Shown piece after piece: positions 54,875 to 62,585 of a DNA stretch of 64,000 bases. The stretch's first letter is position 1, and every line of letters begins with the position of its first letter. This stretch comes from Paracoccus haematequi (GTDB taxonomy: Bacteria; Pseudomonadota; Alphaproteobacteria; Rhodobacterales; Rhodobacteraceae), in the NCBI GenBank assembly GCA_945881965.1, contig CAMCVS010000001.1, positions 477,402-541,401 on the forward strand. Reading direction: 5' to 3'. The position numbers and the translations under genes were made by a program. Below the pieces are notes generated by a model. It saw only the letters and a list, made by a program, of their open reading frames with translations, searched no databases and was not told the origin of the DNA.

Positions 54875-54961
54875 TTCATCTTGCTGGAAATACTCCGGGG
54901 GGCGCCGCAGGCGGGGGGGGGGGGCGCCGCAGGCGGGGGGGCAGCGCCCCCCTGCGCCCTC
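54875..54961 (-). repeat. Interspersed palindromic element, copy C, with internal duplication
   Basis: Read on the minus strand it starts next to the amidase stop with GGGGGGCGCTGCCCCC and ends CCCCGGAGTATTTCCAGCAAG, then ATGAA, like copies A and B. The centre holds an 18-bp unit, GGCGCCGCAGGCGGGGGG, twice with a 22-bp period (54901-54918 and 54923-54940), including a run of 12 G (54913-54924). Confidence 0.8.
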
Positions 54962-56278
54962 TCATCCCAACGCGCGCTCGGCGGCCGCCGCGATCCGCAA
55001 CAGCCGCGCCTCGGACCCGGCCGCGCCCAGGATGGTGACACCCGCCCATTGCACCCCCGTGGGCAGCGTCACCGCCGCCGATCCCATCAAATTGCCAACG
55101 CGGGTGTTGCGCAGCGCCTTCAGGTTCCGCGCCGAGAAATGCGCGCCATCCGCCAGTTCCGCCACCGTGGGCGGAGCAATCGCCACGGTCGGCATCAGCA
55201 CGGCATCAAACCCGGCGATCCGGCCTTCCCATGCCACACGCTGCATTCGCAGCGCGCGCCAAAGCGCTACATAATCCGCCGCGCGCACCTCGGCGCCGAT
55301 GCGGAACCGTTTCAGGATTTCCACGAACATCAGGTCGGGTGCGGCCTCGATCACGTCCTTCCAGATGCCATAGGCCTCGGCGGTGAACAGCGGGCTGGCA
55401 TTGCCCATCGCGGCCACCACTTCGGGAGCGTGGATGTCGGTCAGGGTCGCGCCCGCCGCACCGAACACCGACAGCGCGCGTTCGAACCCGATATCGGCGG
55501 GGTTTTCCAGATCGGTCAGCACGATATCGCGCAGCACCGCAAACCGCATCCCTGCCAGCGAGGCCCCCGTCAGGTCCGCCGCAGGCGCACCCTCCAGCGC
55601 GGCAAACATCAGCGCCGCATCTTCGACCGTGTGGCACAGCGGGCCTACGGTGTCGAACATCTCGCAGAGCGGCACGACCCCTTCCAGGCTCAGGCGGCCA
55701 TGCGTGGTTTTCAGCCCGACCAGATCGTTCCAGGCCGACGGCACCCGCACCGATCCGCCGGTATCCGACCCCACCCCCGCCGCCGCCAGACGATAGGCAA
55801 CACTGGACGCCGCCCCGCTGGACGACCCGCCCGGCACCCGCGCCGGATCATGCCGGTTGGGCGGGGTGGCCGTCATCGGGTTATAGCCAAGGCCCGAAAA
55901 CGCCAGTTCGGTCATATGCGTCTTGCCCAGACAGACCAGCCCCTGCGCGGTGGCCGTCTGCAACACGCGGGCATCACGGTCGGGCACCCGGCCTGCCAGC
56001 AGGCGCGATCCGGCCTCGGTCACCGTGCCTGCGGTGTCGAAAAGGTCTTTCCACGACACCGGCACCCCGTCCAGCGGCCCCTTGCGCAGACCCGCGCGGG
56101 CGCGGTCGCGCGCCGCCATCGCCTCGGTGCGCGCGCGGTCGGGCGTCAGGCGCGCATAGATATCCGCCGATGCTGCGGCCCGTTCCAGAAACGCCTCGGT
56201 CAGATCCATGGGATCGACCGTCCCCGCGCCAATCCGCCGCCCCAGTTCCGCCGCCGTCAGGTTCACCGCGTCCATCAT
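54962..56278 (-). CDS. Amidase signature-family hydrolase
   Basis: A 438-residue amidase with the lysine in VSWKDLFDTAGT (about residue 77), the cis-serine in PGGSSSGAA and the nucleophile in GSDTGGSVRVPSAWN. The HMTELAFSGLGYNP stretch fits Asp-tRNA/Glu-tRNA-amidase relatives, but GatA partners are absent and the length is short, so it is probably a free amidase or hydrolase of unknown substrate. It differs from the amidase at 7930. It is divergent from ubiH with an 81-bp gap. Confidence 0.87.
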   Translation of the reverse strand: MMDAVNLTAAELGRRIGAGTVDPMDLTEAFLERAAASADIYARLTPDRARTEAMAARDRARAGLRKGPLDGVPVSWKDLFDTAGTVTEAGSRLLAGRVPDRDARVLQTATAQGLVCLGKTHMTELAFSGLGYNPMTATPPNRHDPARVPGGSSSGAASSVAYRLAAAGVGSDTGGSVRVPSAWNDLVGLKTTHGRLSLEGVVPLCEMFDTVGPLCHTVEDAALMFAALEGAPAADLTGASLAGMRFAVLRDIVLTDLENPADIGFERALSVFGAAGATLTDIHAPEVVAAMGNASPLFTAEAYGIWKDVIEAAPDLMFVEILKRFRIGAEVRAADYVALWRALRMQRVAWEGRIAGFDAVLMPTVAIAPPTVAELADGAHFSARNLKALRNTRVGNLMGSAAVTLPTGVQWAGVTILGAAGSEARLLRIAAAAERALG

Positions 56279-56359
56279 CGTCCCCCCAAAGATGTTTCCC
56301 CAACGCTAGCGGCACTGCGGCGCATGGACAATCCCGCGTCGCGGCGCATATTCGCGGTC

Positions 56360-57592
56360 ATGACACATCACACCGATATCCTGATCGTGGGCGGCGGCCT
56401 GAACGGGGCCGCGCTTGCCTTGGCCCTGTCACAGACCGGGTTGACCTCTGTGCTGCTGGACGCCGCCCCCCGCGTCGCGATGACCACACCGGGCTTTGAC
56501 GGGCGCAGCTATGCGCTGGCGCTGTCGTCGGTGCGGTTGCTGCGCAATCTGGGCCTGTGGTCGCGGCTGGCGCGCGACGCGCAACCGATCCGCGAGATCC
56601 GCGTATCGGATGGCCGCGCGGGCGAAGGGCCGCTGTCGCCGTTTTTCCTGCAATTCGACAGCGCTGCGATAGACGAAAGCGCCGCCGACGGCGCGATGGG
56701 CCAGATGGTCGAGGACCGCCACCTGCGCGCAGCACTGATGGAGGCCGTCGCCGCCGACCCCCGCATCAACGCGCGGTTTGACGCCGTGGTCGCCGCGCAA
56801 TCGGGCGACGCGCACAGCGCGCAAGTGACACTGACGGATGGCCACGTGATCACCGCGCGGCTGCTGGTGGGCGCGGACGGGCGACGATCCGGCACGGCGG
56901 ACCGCGCGGGCATCAAGCGGACGGGCTGGGATTACGGCCAGACCGCTATGGTCTGCGCCATCGGTCATGATCGAGCGCACAACGGCATCGCGCATCAGTT
57001 CTTCATGCCGCCGGGGCCGCTGGCGATTCTGCCCTTGACGGGTAACCGGTCGTCCATCGTCTGGTCCGAAACCCATGCCAATGCGGCGGCGTTCAACGCC
57101 CTGCCCGAGGATGCGTATCTGGCGATGCTGCGCCCGCGTTTCGGCGATTTTCTGGGCGAAATCCGGCTGGCGGGCGCGCGCTATACCTATCCGCTGACGC
57201 TGACCTTGGCGAACAGCTTTGTGGCGGCGCGGCTGGCGCTGGTGGGGGATGCAGCCCATGGTATCCACCCCATCGCGGGACAGGGTCTGAACGCCGGCCT
57301 GCGCGATGTGGCGGCCTTGGCCGACGTGCTGGAGCAGGCCCGCGCGCGCGGCGAAGATATCGGCGCTGCCGATGTGCTGGCCCGCTATCAGCAGTGGCGG
57401 CGGTTTGAAACGACGGCGCTGGCGGTCACAACCGACCTGACCAACCGGCTGTTTTCCAACGATAACCCGTTGCTGCGCGCCGTGCGGGACATCGGCATGG
57501 GCGTGGTCAATGCCACCGGTCCGCTGAAGCGCGCCTTGCAGCGCGAAGCGGCAGGCGTGCGCGGCGACCTGCCGCGCCTGATGCGCGGCTAG
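56360..57592 (+). CDS. ubiH: UbiH/UbiF/COQ6-type FAD monooxygenase
   Basis: A 410-residue flavoprotein that hydroxylates a ubiquinone precursor ring. The FAD-binding motif ILIVGGGLNGAALALALSQ is near the N-terminus. The GADGRRS motif and the C-terminal GDAAHGIHPIAGQGLNAGLRD complete the family signature. Which ring position it hydroxylates cannot be told; UbiH, UbiF and UbiI are close. The start at 56360 removes a long non-coding extension opposite the amidase. Confidence 0.92.
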   Translation: MTHHTDILIVGGGLNGAALALALSQTGLTSVLLDAAPRVAMTTPGFDGRSYALALSSVRLLRNLGLWSRLARDAQPIREIRVSDGRAGEGPLSPFFLQFDSAAIDESAADGAMGQMVEDRHLRAALMEAVAADPRINARFDAVVAAQSGDAHSAQVTLTDGHVITARLLVGADGRRSGTADRAGIKRTGWDYGQTAMVCAIGHDRAHNGIAHQFFMPPGPLAILPLTGNRSSIVWSETHANAAAFNALPEDAYLAMLRPRFGDFLGEIRLAGARYTYPLTLTLANSFVAARLALVGDAAHGIHPIAGQGLNAGLRDVAALADVLEQARARGEDIGAADVLARYQQWRRFETTALAVTTDLTNRLFSNDNPLLRAVRDIGMGVVNATGPLKRALQREAAGVRGDLPRLMRG

Positions 57593-57596
57593 GCGG

Positions 57597-58025
57597 TCAG
57601 AACGGCTCGATCACCTCGGCATCATCGGGGACCGGCCAATCGAAAGCGGCCGAAGGCCGCTTTCGCCCCAGTACGGGCTCGCCTGCGGCTCGCGCGTCCG
57701 GTGGCGCGCCTTCGGCGCGCGGGTTCAGAGGCGCGCCTTCGGCGCGCAGGGGCCGGCAGTGCGCGACCTTGCCGCGGCTTTCGATCAGCACGGTTTGTGT
57801 TTCCGTCACAACCCAGAACCGCGCGTCGTTCTTGATGAAGGCGGGCAGTTGCGCCATGTCCAGACTGCGCCGTTTCTGCACCCTCACCACAACGCGGGAC
57901 TCAAGGCCGTCGCGCAACGCGGGATCGTCCAGCACAATCCGCCGCAACACCGCTTCGCGGATTTTCAGGCGGCGGATGTCATCGCGGATCTGGGCCATTT
58001 CATCGGCCGGAGGCAGGTTGCGCAT
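57597..58025 (-). CDS. Conserved hypothetical protein with palindrome-encoded insertion
   Basis: A 142-residue protein not recognised by name. The N-terminal 90 residues look like a normal compact domain (DEMAQIRDDIRRLKIREAVL, LESRVVVRVQKRRSLDMAQL, NDARFWVVTETQTVLIESRG). Residues about 93-128 are encoded by an array of palindromes (RAEGAPL, NPRAEGAPPDARAAGEP) and look inserted. The tail resumes with AFDWPVPDDAEVIEPF. It converges with ubiH, 4 bp apart. Confidence 0.7.
   Translation of the reverse strand: MRNLPPADEMAQIRDDIRRLKIREAVLRRIVLDDPALRDGLESRVVVRVQKRRSLDMAQLPAFIKNDARFWVVTETQTVLIESRGKVAHCRPLRAEGAPLNPRAEGAPPDARAAGEPVLGRKRPSAAFDWPVPDDAEVIEPF
57642..57747. repeat. Palindrome array inside the 57597-58025 reading frame
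   Basis: GAAAGCGGCC-GAA-GGCCGCTTTC (57642-57664) is a perfect 10-bp hairpin. GGCGCGCCTTCGGCGCGC occurs twice, at 57703-57720 and 57730-57747, and a related GGCTCGCCTGCGGCTCGC lies between. The array keeps the frame open. It is of a kind usually found between genes. Confidence 0.75.
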
Positions 58026-58079
58026 CGGAGGCTCCGTATCAGGTCGCCCGCACCTTGCCCGATCACGGTTAATGCCCGC

Positions 58080-58274
58080 CTAACGCGCGACCGCGTCGTC
58101 GATCTGCCGCGCCTCGTCCACCAGCATCACCGGGATGCCATTGCGGATCGGATAGGCCAGATGCGCCGCGCGCGAGATCAGTTCATCCGCCGCCGCGTCG
58201 TAATCCAACCGCCCGCCGGACTTGGGGCAAACCAGCGCCTCCAGCATCCGGCGGTCGAACAACGGCTCACTCAT
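58080..58274 (-). CDS. Trm112-family protein
   Basis: A 64-residue protein of the Trm112/UPF0434 type: [38 protein letters not shown]. It keeps one Cys of the zinc motif (C16) and lacks the second pair, as many bacterial members do. Trm112 homologues partner methyltransferases. Its ATG overlaps the stop of the Lon-N gene (ATGA), so the two are translationally coupled. Confidence 0.88.
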   Translation of the reverse strand: MSEPLFDRRMLEALVCPKSGGRLDYDAAADELISRAAHLAYPIRNGIPVMLVDEARQIDDAVAR

Positions 58275-58921
58275 TGCAGCTTGTCCTCGCCGCCCATGCC
58301 GCCGCCCGCACGCATGGCAAATTCCATCAGCGTCACCAGCGTTTCGCGGCGGGTGGACAGGCTGGGGGCCTCCAGCAGGGCCTGCTTGTCCTCGGGGTCA
58401 AGGTCCAGCATCATCGACAGCGCGTTGATCAGCAACTCGTCATCCGCTTCTTTCAGGCTGTCCCAATCGGTGGACAGCCCGCGCGCCGCGAAATACCGCG
58501 ACAAGAGTTCCATGAACGGGCCGCGCTTAAAGCCCGCATCGCGTTCTTCGGGGCCACGATCCGCCTCGAACCCGTCCCAACTGACTTCACAGCGGCGATA
58601 GGGGGTGAACCCCTCGACCTCGCGCTTGATGCGGAACCGCGAGATGCCCGCAAGCGTGACCATATAGCGGCCATCCTCGGTTTCGGAAAACTGCGTGACC
58701 CGCCCGGCGCAGCCAATGCGATACAATGACGGCCCCGAAGGCCCGTCCCCGCGCGACGGCTGGATCATGCCGATCACCCGTTCAGAGGTTTTCAGGCAAT
58801 CGTCGAACATCGCCAGATAGCGCGGTTCGAACAGGTGCAGCGGCAACCGCGCGCGCGGCAGCAACAGCGCACCGGGCAGCGGAAAGACGGGGATCACGTC
58901 GGGCAAATGAAGCTGTTTCAT
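58271..58921 (-). CDS. Lon N-terminal (substrate-binding) domain protein
   Basis: A 216-residue protein with only the LON substrate domain: [60 protein letters not shown] and [13 protein letters not shown]. The ATPase and protease parts of Lon are absent. Function is unknown, perhaps adaptor-like. The ATG at 58921 was preferred to a TTG at 58930. It is upstream of Trm112 and downstream of ybbN on the minus strand. Confidence 0.9.
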   Translation of the reverse strand: MKQLHLPDVIPVFPLPGALLLPRARLPLHLFEPRYLAMFDDCLKTSERVIGMIQPSRGDGPSGPSLYRIGCAGRVTQFSETEDGRYMVTLAGISRFRIKREVEGFTPYRRCEVSWDGFEADRGPEERDAGFKRGPFMELLSRYFAARGLSTDWDSLKEADDELLINALSMMLDLDPEDKQALLEAPSLSTRRETLVTLMEFAMRAGGGMGGEDKLQ

Positions 58922-58962
58922 AATCACCAACCTAAGTCGCGAACCCCGTCAGGCAAACATCA

Positions 58963-59868
58963 TCAGGCAAATATCATCGCCGACAATCTGCGCCGACCTT
59001 TCAACACCAGCGGGTCATTCGGTTTCAGCGCGTCGAAGATCGTCAAGAGTTGCGCCTTGGCCGCGCCGTCGTTCCAGTCGCGATCGCGGCGGAACAGGTC
59101 CAGCAGGTGATCCACGGCACCCTCCACATCGCCCTTGGCGTGCAAGGCGGTCGCCAGATCGAACCGCGCCTGGTGATTGGCGGGGTCGGCGGTCACAGCG
59201 GCCAGCAGGTCGGTCACCGGACCGGCCTCGGCAGCCTGACGGGCGAGGGCCAGTTGCGCGCGTGCGGCCTCGACCGGGGCGGCATGGGCGATCTTTGCGG
59301 GTGCTGCCGCCAGCACGGCGTCGGCCTGATCCAGATCACCGGCGGCGATATGACTGCGCACCACGCCGCTGAAGGCGTCGGCATTTTCCGGCTCTTCACC
59401 CAGTATCGCCAGAAAGGTTTGCAGTGCGTCCGGGATTTCACCGTTGGCCAGCATCTCTTCGGCCATCGCCACCGCCTCGGCCAGACCGCCGTCGCCGCCC
59501 ATATCCGCGACACGTTTCACGAAGGCGTCCACCTCGGATTTCGGCACCGCGCCCTGAAAGCCGTCAACCGGCTGGCCGTTGAAAAACGCATAGACGGTCG
59601 GGATCGACTGCACCCGCAACTGCGCTGCGATGCGCTGGTTCTTGTCCACATCGACCTTGACCATCTTGACCTTGCCCTTGGCGGCGGTCACGGCGGCCTC
59701 AAGCTGTGGGCCAAGCGTCTTGCAGGGCCCGCACCACGGGGCCCAGAAATCGACGATCACGGGCACGTCACGGCTGGCCTCGATGACCTCGGCCATGAAC
59801 TCCATCTCGGTAATGTCCTTGATCGGGGCGGCGGTGGCGGCCCCTGCGGTCTTGCCAAATTCCAGCAT
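58963..59868 (-). CDS. ybbN: Thioredoxin-domain co-chaperone (CnoX/YbbN-like)
   Basis: A 301-residue protein with an N-terminal thioredoxin domain whose active site is WCGPC (C46, C49). Residues about 130-300 form TPR-like helices (AEEMLANGEIPDALQTFLAI, ARFDLATALHAKGDVEGAVD). E. coli CnoX holds oxidised proteins for GroEL and DnaK; the CXXC is intact here, so it may also be a reductase. The start at 59868 follows GGAGG. Confidence 0.92.
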   Translation of the reverse strand: MLEFGKTAGAATAAPIKDITEMEFMAEVIEASRDVPVIVDFWAPWCGPCKTLGPQLEAAVTAAKGKVKMVKVDVDKNQRIAAQLRVQSIPTVYAFFNGQPVDGFQGAVPKSEVDAFVKRVADMGGDGGLAEAVAMAEEMLANGEIPDALQTFLAILGEEPENADAFSGVVRSHIAAGDLDQADAVLAAAPAKIAHAAPVEAARAQLALARQAAEAGPVTDLLAAVTADPANHQARFDLATALHAKGDVEGAVDHLLDLFRRDRDWNDGAAKAQLLTIFDALKPNDPLVLKGRRRLSAMIFA

Positions 59869-59936
59869 CTCTGCCTCCGAATGAACTGTTGCGCCATATA
59901 TGCGTGTGGACGGCGCGTTGTCCAAGGGGCAGCGCG

Positions 59937-60719
59937 TCAGAGATCGAAGGTTGCCAGCACCGGAACGTGATCGGACGGCTGGTCCCAGCCGCGCACATCG
60001 CGCAGGATGCGGCTGGAATGGGCAGAAGCGGCGATGTCTGACGTGGCCCAGATGTGATCCAGACGGCGGCCTTTATCGGCGGCATCCCAATCCTTTGCGC
60101 GGTAGGACCACCACGAATACAGCCGCCCATCAGGGATATCCGCCCGCGTCACGTCCACCCAACGCCCGGCGTCTTGGGCGGCGGTCAGGTGGTCCACCTC
60201 GATCGGTGTGTGCGACACGATTTTCAAGAGCGCCTTGTGATCCCACACATCATCCGGGCGCGGCGCGATGTTCAGATCGCCCACCAGAATGGCCCGTTCC
60301 GGGGGCTCTGCGTGGAAATGATCGCGCATTTCGGTCAGGAAATCGAGTTTCTGCCCGAATTTGTCATTCTGTGCGCGGTCCGGGATATCGCCGCCCGCAG
60401 GCACATAGACGTTGTGGATGACGACACCATTCGCCAGCCGCGCGGACACATGGCGCGCATGACCTAAGGCCGCGAAATCATGCCCGCCCACCTCGGTCAG
60501 CGGCAGTTTCGACAGGATCGCCACACCGTTGTAACCCTTTTGCCCGCGCGCCACGACATGGCCGTATCCTAGGGCGCTGAAATCCGGGATCAGATCGACC
60601 GGGCATTTACATTCCTGCAAGCACAGAACGTCGGGCGCGGATTCGGTCAACAGGCGTTCCACCAGCCCCTTGCGGAGGCGAACCGAATTGATGTTCCAGG
60701 TGGCCAGGGTAAATGCCAT
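59937..60719 (-). CDS. xth: Exodeoxyribonuclease III
   Basis: A 260-residue Mg-dependent AP endonuclease/3'-5' exonuclease. Active-site stretches are LATWNINSVR, LQECKC (the Glu), YNGVAILSK, LVGDLNIAP and the ending RLDHIWATSD, GWDQPSDHVPVLA (Asp-His). Role in base-excision repair. It lies 68 bp upstream of ybbN on the same strand, and 63 bp from DUF2461. Confidence 0.95.
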   Translation of the reverse strand: MAFTLATWNINSVRLRKGLVERLLTESAPDVLCLQECKCPVDLIPDFSALGYGHVVARGQKGYNGVAILSKLPLTEVGGHDFAALGHARHVSARLANGVVIHNVYVPAGGDIPDRAQNDKFGQKLDFLTEMRDHFHAEPPERAILVGDLNIAPRPDDVWDHKALLKIVSHTPIEVDHLTAAQDAGRWVDVTRADIPDGRLYSWWSYRAKDWDAADKGRRLDHIWATSDIAASAHSSRILRDVRGWDQPSDHVPVLATFDL

Positions 60720-60782
60720 GCGCGGCTCCTTTTCTGCTTGGAGCGGCCTAACATGGCGCGCGGGCGGGGAAAACCCGTGCCG

Positions 60783-61439
60783 CTATTCCGCGCCGACCAA
60801 CAGCGTGTGCAGCGGCAGGAAAGGCCGGATTTCATCGGTCAGCGCCGCAATCACGCCCTGTGGCCCCGGCATCCAATAGCGCCCCAGCGACCGCATCGCG
60901 ATCAGGCTCTTGCGGCGCAGCAATTCGCCCTGCGGGTGATCCGCCACAAAGGGTTTCGGCACCCGCGCCAAGGGTTCGGCCATATGGTCGGACAGCACTG
61001 CGCCTGCGGCTGCTATCGCGTCCTGCACCGCGGCTCCGTGCGCGGCCACAAAGGCGCGATAGCGGGTCAGTTCCTCGCCCTTCAGCCCCAGAATCCCGCA
61101 GCCCAGCACGGTATCATCGGGTTCGACGCTGAAAAACAGCACCGGCGACAGCGGGCCGGGATCGAACGGCGACCAGACCATCTGCAACCATGCGTTATAG
61201 GGCGATTTATCCTTGGAAAACCGCACGTCGCGGGTGACGCGGAACAGCTTGGCGCGGTGCGGGGTGCCGGTCAGGCGGGTAATCTCGTCGGCCATGCCAT
61301 GCGACAACAGTTCGGCGGGGCGGCGAATCGCGCTGTCATACTGATCCTTGTGCGCCGCGAACCAGTCGCGCGTGTTATGCGCCGACAGGTCACGGAAAAA
61401 CCCGCGCGCCTCGGTCAGCAAGGCGTCAAAACCGTCCAT
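60783..61439 (-). CDS. DUF2461 family protein
   Basis: A 218-residue protein recognised as DUF2461 (TIGR02453-like): FFRDLSAHNTRDWFAAHKDQYD, KLFRVTRDVRFSKDKSPYNAW and LRRKSLIAMRSLGRYW. Its function is unknown. The start at 61439 has AAGGAAG at a good distance. An in-frame ATG at 61469 would add MAPAPKRKRP, made from a 19-bp tandem duplication, so the shorter start is preferred. Confidence 0.85.
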   Translation of the reverse strand: MDGFDALLTEARGFFRDLSAHNTRDWFAAHKDQYDSAIRRPAELLSHGMADEITRLTGTPHRAKLFRVTRDVRFSKDKSPYNAWLQMVWSPFDPGPLSPVLFFSVEPDDTVLGCGILGLKGEELTRYRAFVAAHGAAVQDAIAAAGAVLSDHMAEPLARVPKPFVADHPQGELLRRKSLIAMRSLGRYWMPGPQGVIAALTDEIRPFLPLHTLLVGAE

Positions 61440-61450
61440 CGGGCGCTTCC

Positions 61451-61488
61451 TTTTCGGCGCGGGGGCCATTTTTCGGCGCGGGGGCCAT
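61451..61488. repeat. Perfect 19-bp tandem duplication
   Basis: TTTTCGGCGCGGGGGCCAT occurs twice in a row (61451-61469, 61470-61488) at the 5' end of the DUF2461 gene. It duplicates a possible upstream ATG. Confidence 0.85.
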
Positions 61489-61596
61489 GGCGCGTGCCAC
61501 GACAATCACAGCGTCGCCTTACACGCCCCCTGCGACAAGACAAATCCTGTTTGGCGACAGATGCGAAAAGATAGCGCGCTATTCCGGCGCATTGCG

Positions 61597-61622
61597 AAAA
61601 AAACCCCGGCGCGGGGCCGGGG
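61597..61622 (-). terminator. Intrinsic terminator (minus strand)
   Basis: CCCCGGC (61622-61616 on the minus strand) pairs with GCCGGGG (61610-61604) around a 5-nt loop, followed by T7 (61603-61597). It ends the response-regulator transcript and/or the small RNA. Confidence 0.85.
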
Positions 61623-61671
61623 TCAGTCCAACAGGGAGGTGCATCTGATGACCCGCAGATGCGCCGGGATG
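61597..61671 (-). ncRNA. Candidate small RNA of about 75 nt, FnrL-controlled
   Basis: Between the response-regulator stop and DUF2461 the minus strand carries, in order: an FnrL box (61705-61718), a -10-like TCTAAA (61684-61679), a hairpin GCATCTG..CAGATGC with an 8-nt loop (61662-61641), an unpaired ACCTCCCTGTTGGACTGA (61640-61623) and a terminator (CCCCGGC/GCCGGGG, then T7). The inferred start near 61671 puts the FnrL box at about -40. The unpaired CCTCCC resembles anti-Shine-Dalgarno seeds of known small RNAs. No open frame is supported on this strand. The end points are inferred. Confidence 0.5.
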
Positions 61672-61704
61672 GGTTTGATTTAGACATGCGCGCGAAATGT
61701 GACT

Positions 61705-61718
61705 TTGATCTGTGTCAA
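61705..61718. promoter_or_regulatory. FnrL/FNR box
   Basis: TTGATCTGTGTCAA matches TTGAY-N4-RTCAA. It lies 30 bp after the response-regulator stop, in a region without a protein gene promoter on the same strand. Confidence 0.65.
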
Positions 61719-61747
61719 ATTCCGCGCGAAAATACCAGAGGTTGTTT

Positions 61748-62434
61748 TCACGCCACCAAGCGGTAACCGCCCGATTCCGTAACCAGCAGGCGGGCATTGG
61801 ACGGATCGGGTTCGATTTTCTGCCGCAACCGGTAGATATGGGTTTCCAGCGTATGGGTGGTGACGCCCGCATTGTATCCCCAGACCTCGTGCAACAGCAC
61901 ATCCCGTGCCACGACGCCATCGGGCGCGCGATACAGGTATTTCAGAATGTTGGTTTCCTTTTCCGTCAGGCGGATTTTCTTGTCGTCCTCGGTGATCAGC
62001 ATCTTCATCGACGGGCGGAAGCTATACGGGCCCAACTGGAACACCGCATCCTCGGATTGTTCATGCGTGCGCAATTGCGCGCGGATCCGCGCCAGCAGCA
62101 CGGGAAACTTGAATGGCTTGGTGACGTAATCATTCGCGCCCGCGTCCAGCCCCAGAATGGTGTCCGAATCCGAATCATGCCCGGTCAGCATCAGGATCGG
62201 GCTTTTCACACTCTGCTTGCGCATCAGGCGGCACAGTTCACGGCCATCCATATCCGGCAGACCGACATCCAGGATCACCAGATCATAAATGCCTTCCTTG
62301 GCGCGTTTCATCGCGTCGCTGCCCGACCCGGCCTCGAACACATCGAAATCCTCGGTCATCACCAACTGCTCGCTTAGGGCCTCGCGCAGGTCTTCGTCGT
62401 CATCGACAAGCAATATCTTCTTGAGCTGCGGCAT
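61748..62434 (-). CDS. OmpR/PhoB-type response regulator, orphan
   Basis: A 228-residue regulator. The receiver keeps all key residues: D11/D12 (LLVDDDED), phospho-site D56 (LVILDVGLPDMDG), T84 and K106 (YVTKPFKF). The C-terminal winged helix has KIRLTEKETNILKYLYRA, THTLETHIYRLRQKIEPD and TESGGYRLVA. No histidine kinase is nearby, so its partner is unknown. The start at 62434 follows AGGAGG. It is divergent from ribA over a 151-bp gap. Confidence 0.95.
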   Translation of the reverse strand: MPQLKKILLVDDDEDLREALSEQLVMTEDFDVFEAGSGSDAMKRAKEGIYDLVILDVGLPDMDGRELCRLMRKQSVKSPILMLTGHDSDSDTILGLDAGANDYVTKPFKFPVLLARIRAQLRTHEQSEDAVFQLGPYSFRPSMKMLITEDDKKIRLTEKETNILKYLYRAPDGVVARDVLLHEVWGYNAGVTTHTLETHIYRLRQKIEPDPSNARLLVTESGGYRLVA

Positions 62435-62585
62435 CGGGGCCTCCTGTGGATAGTTGACCCATACGTGGCGGTCCGGGGGCGGGCTGACAACCTTTGCTGC
62501 AACCTCTCACAGGGACGTGTATTGCACATGCCGAATGTTACATTTCGTCGTGCAGGCTGTTACCACCGCGGCAGGAGGCCCCGCC

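Noticed and set aside
61648-61683. 11-codon plus-strand frame after AGGGAGG
   Set aside because: The ribosome-binding-like bases are the complement of the CCTCCC seed of the small-RNA candidate; 11 codons is too short to support.
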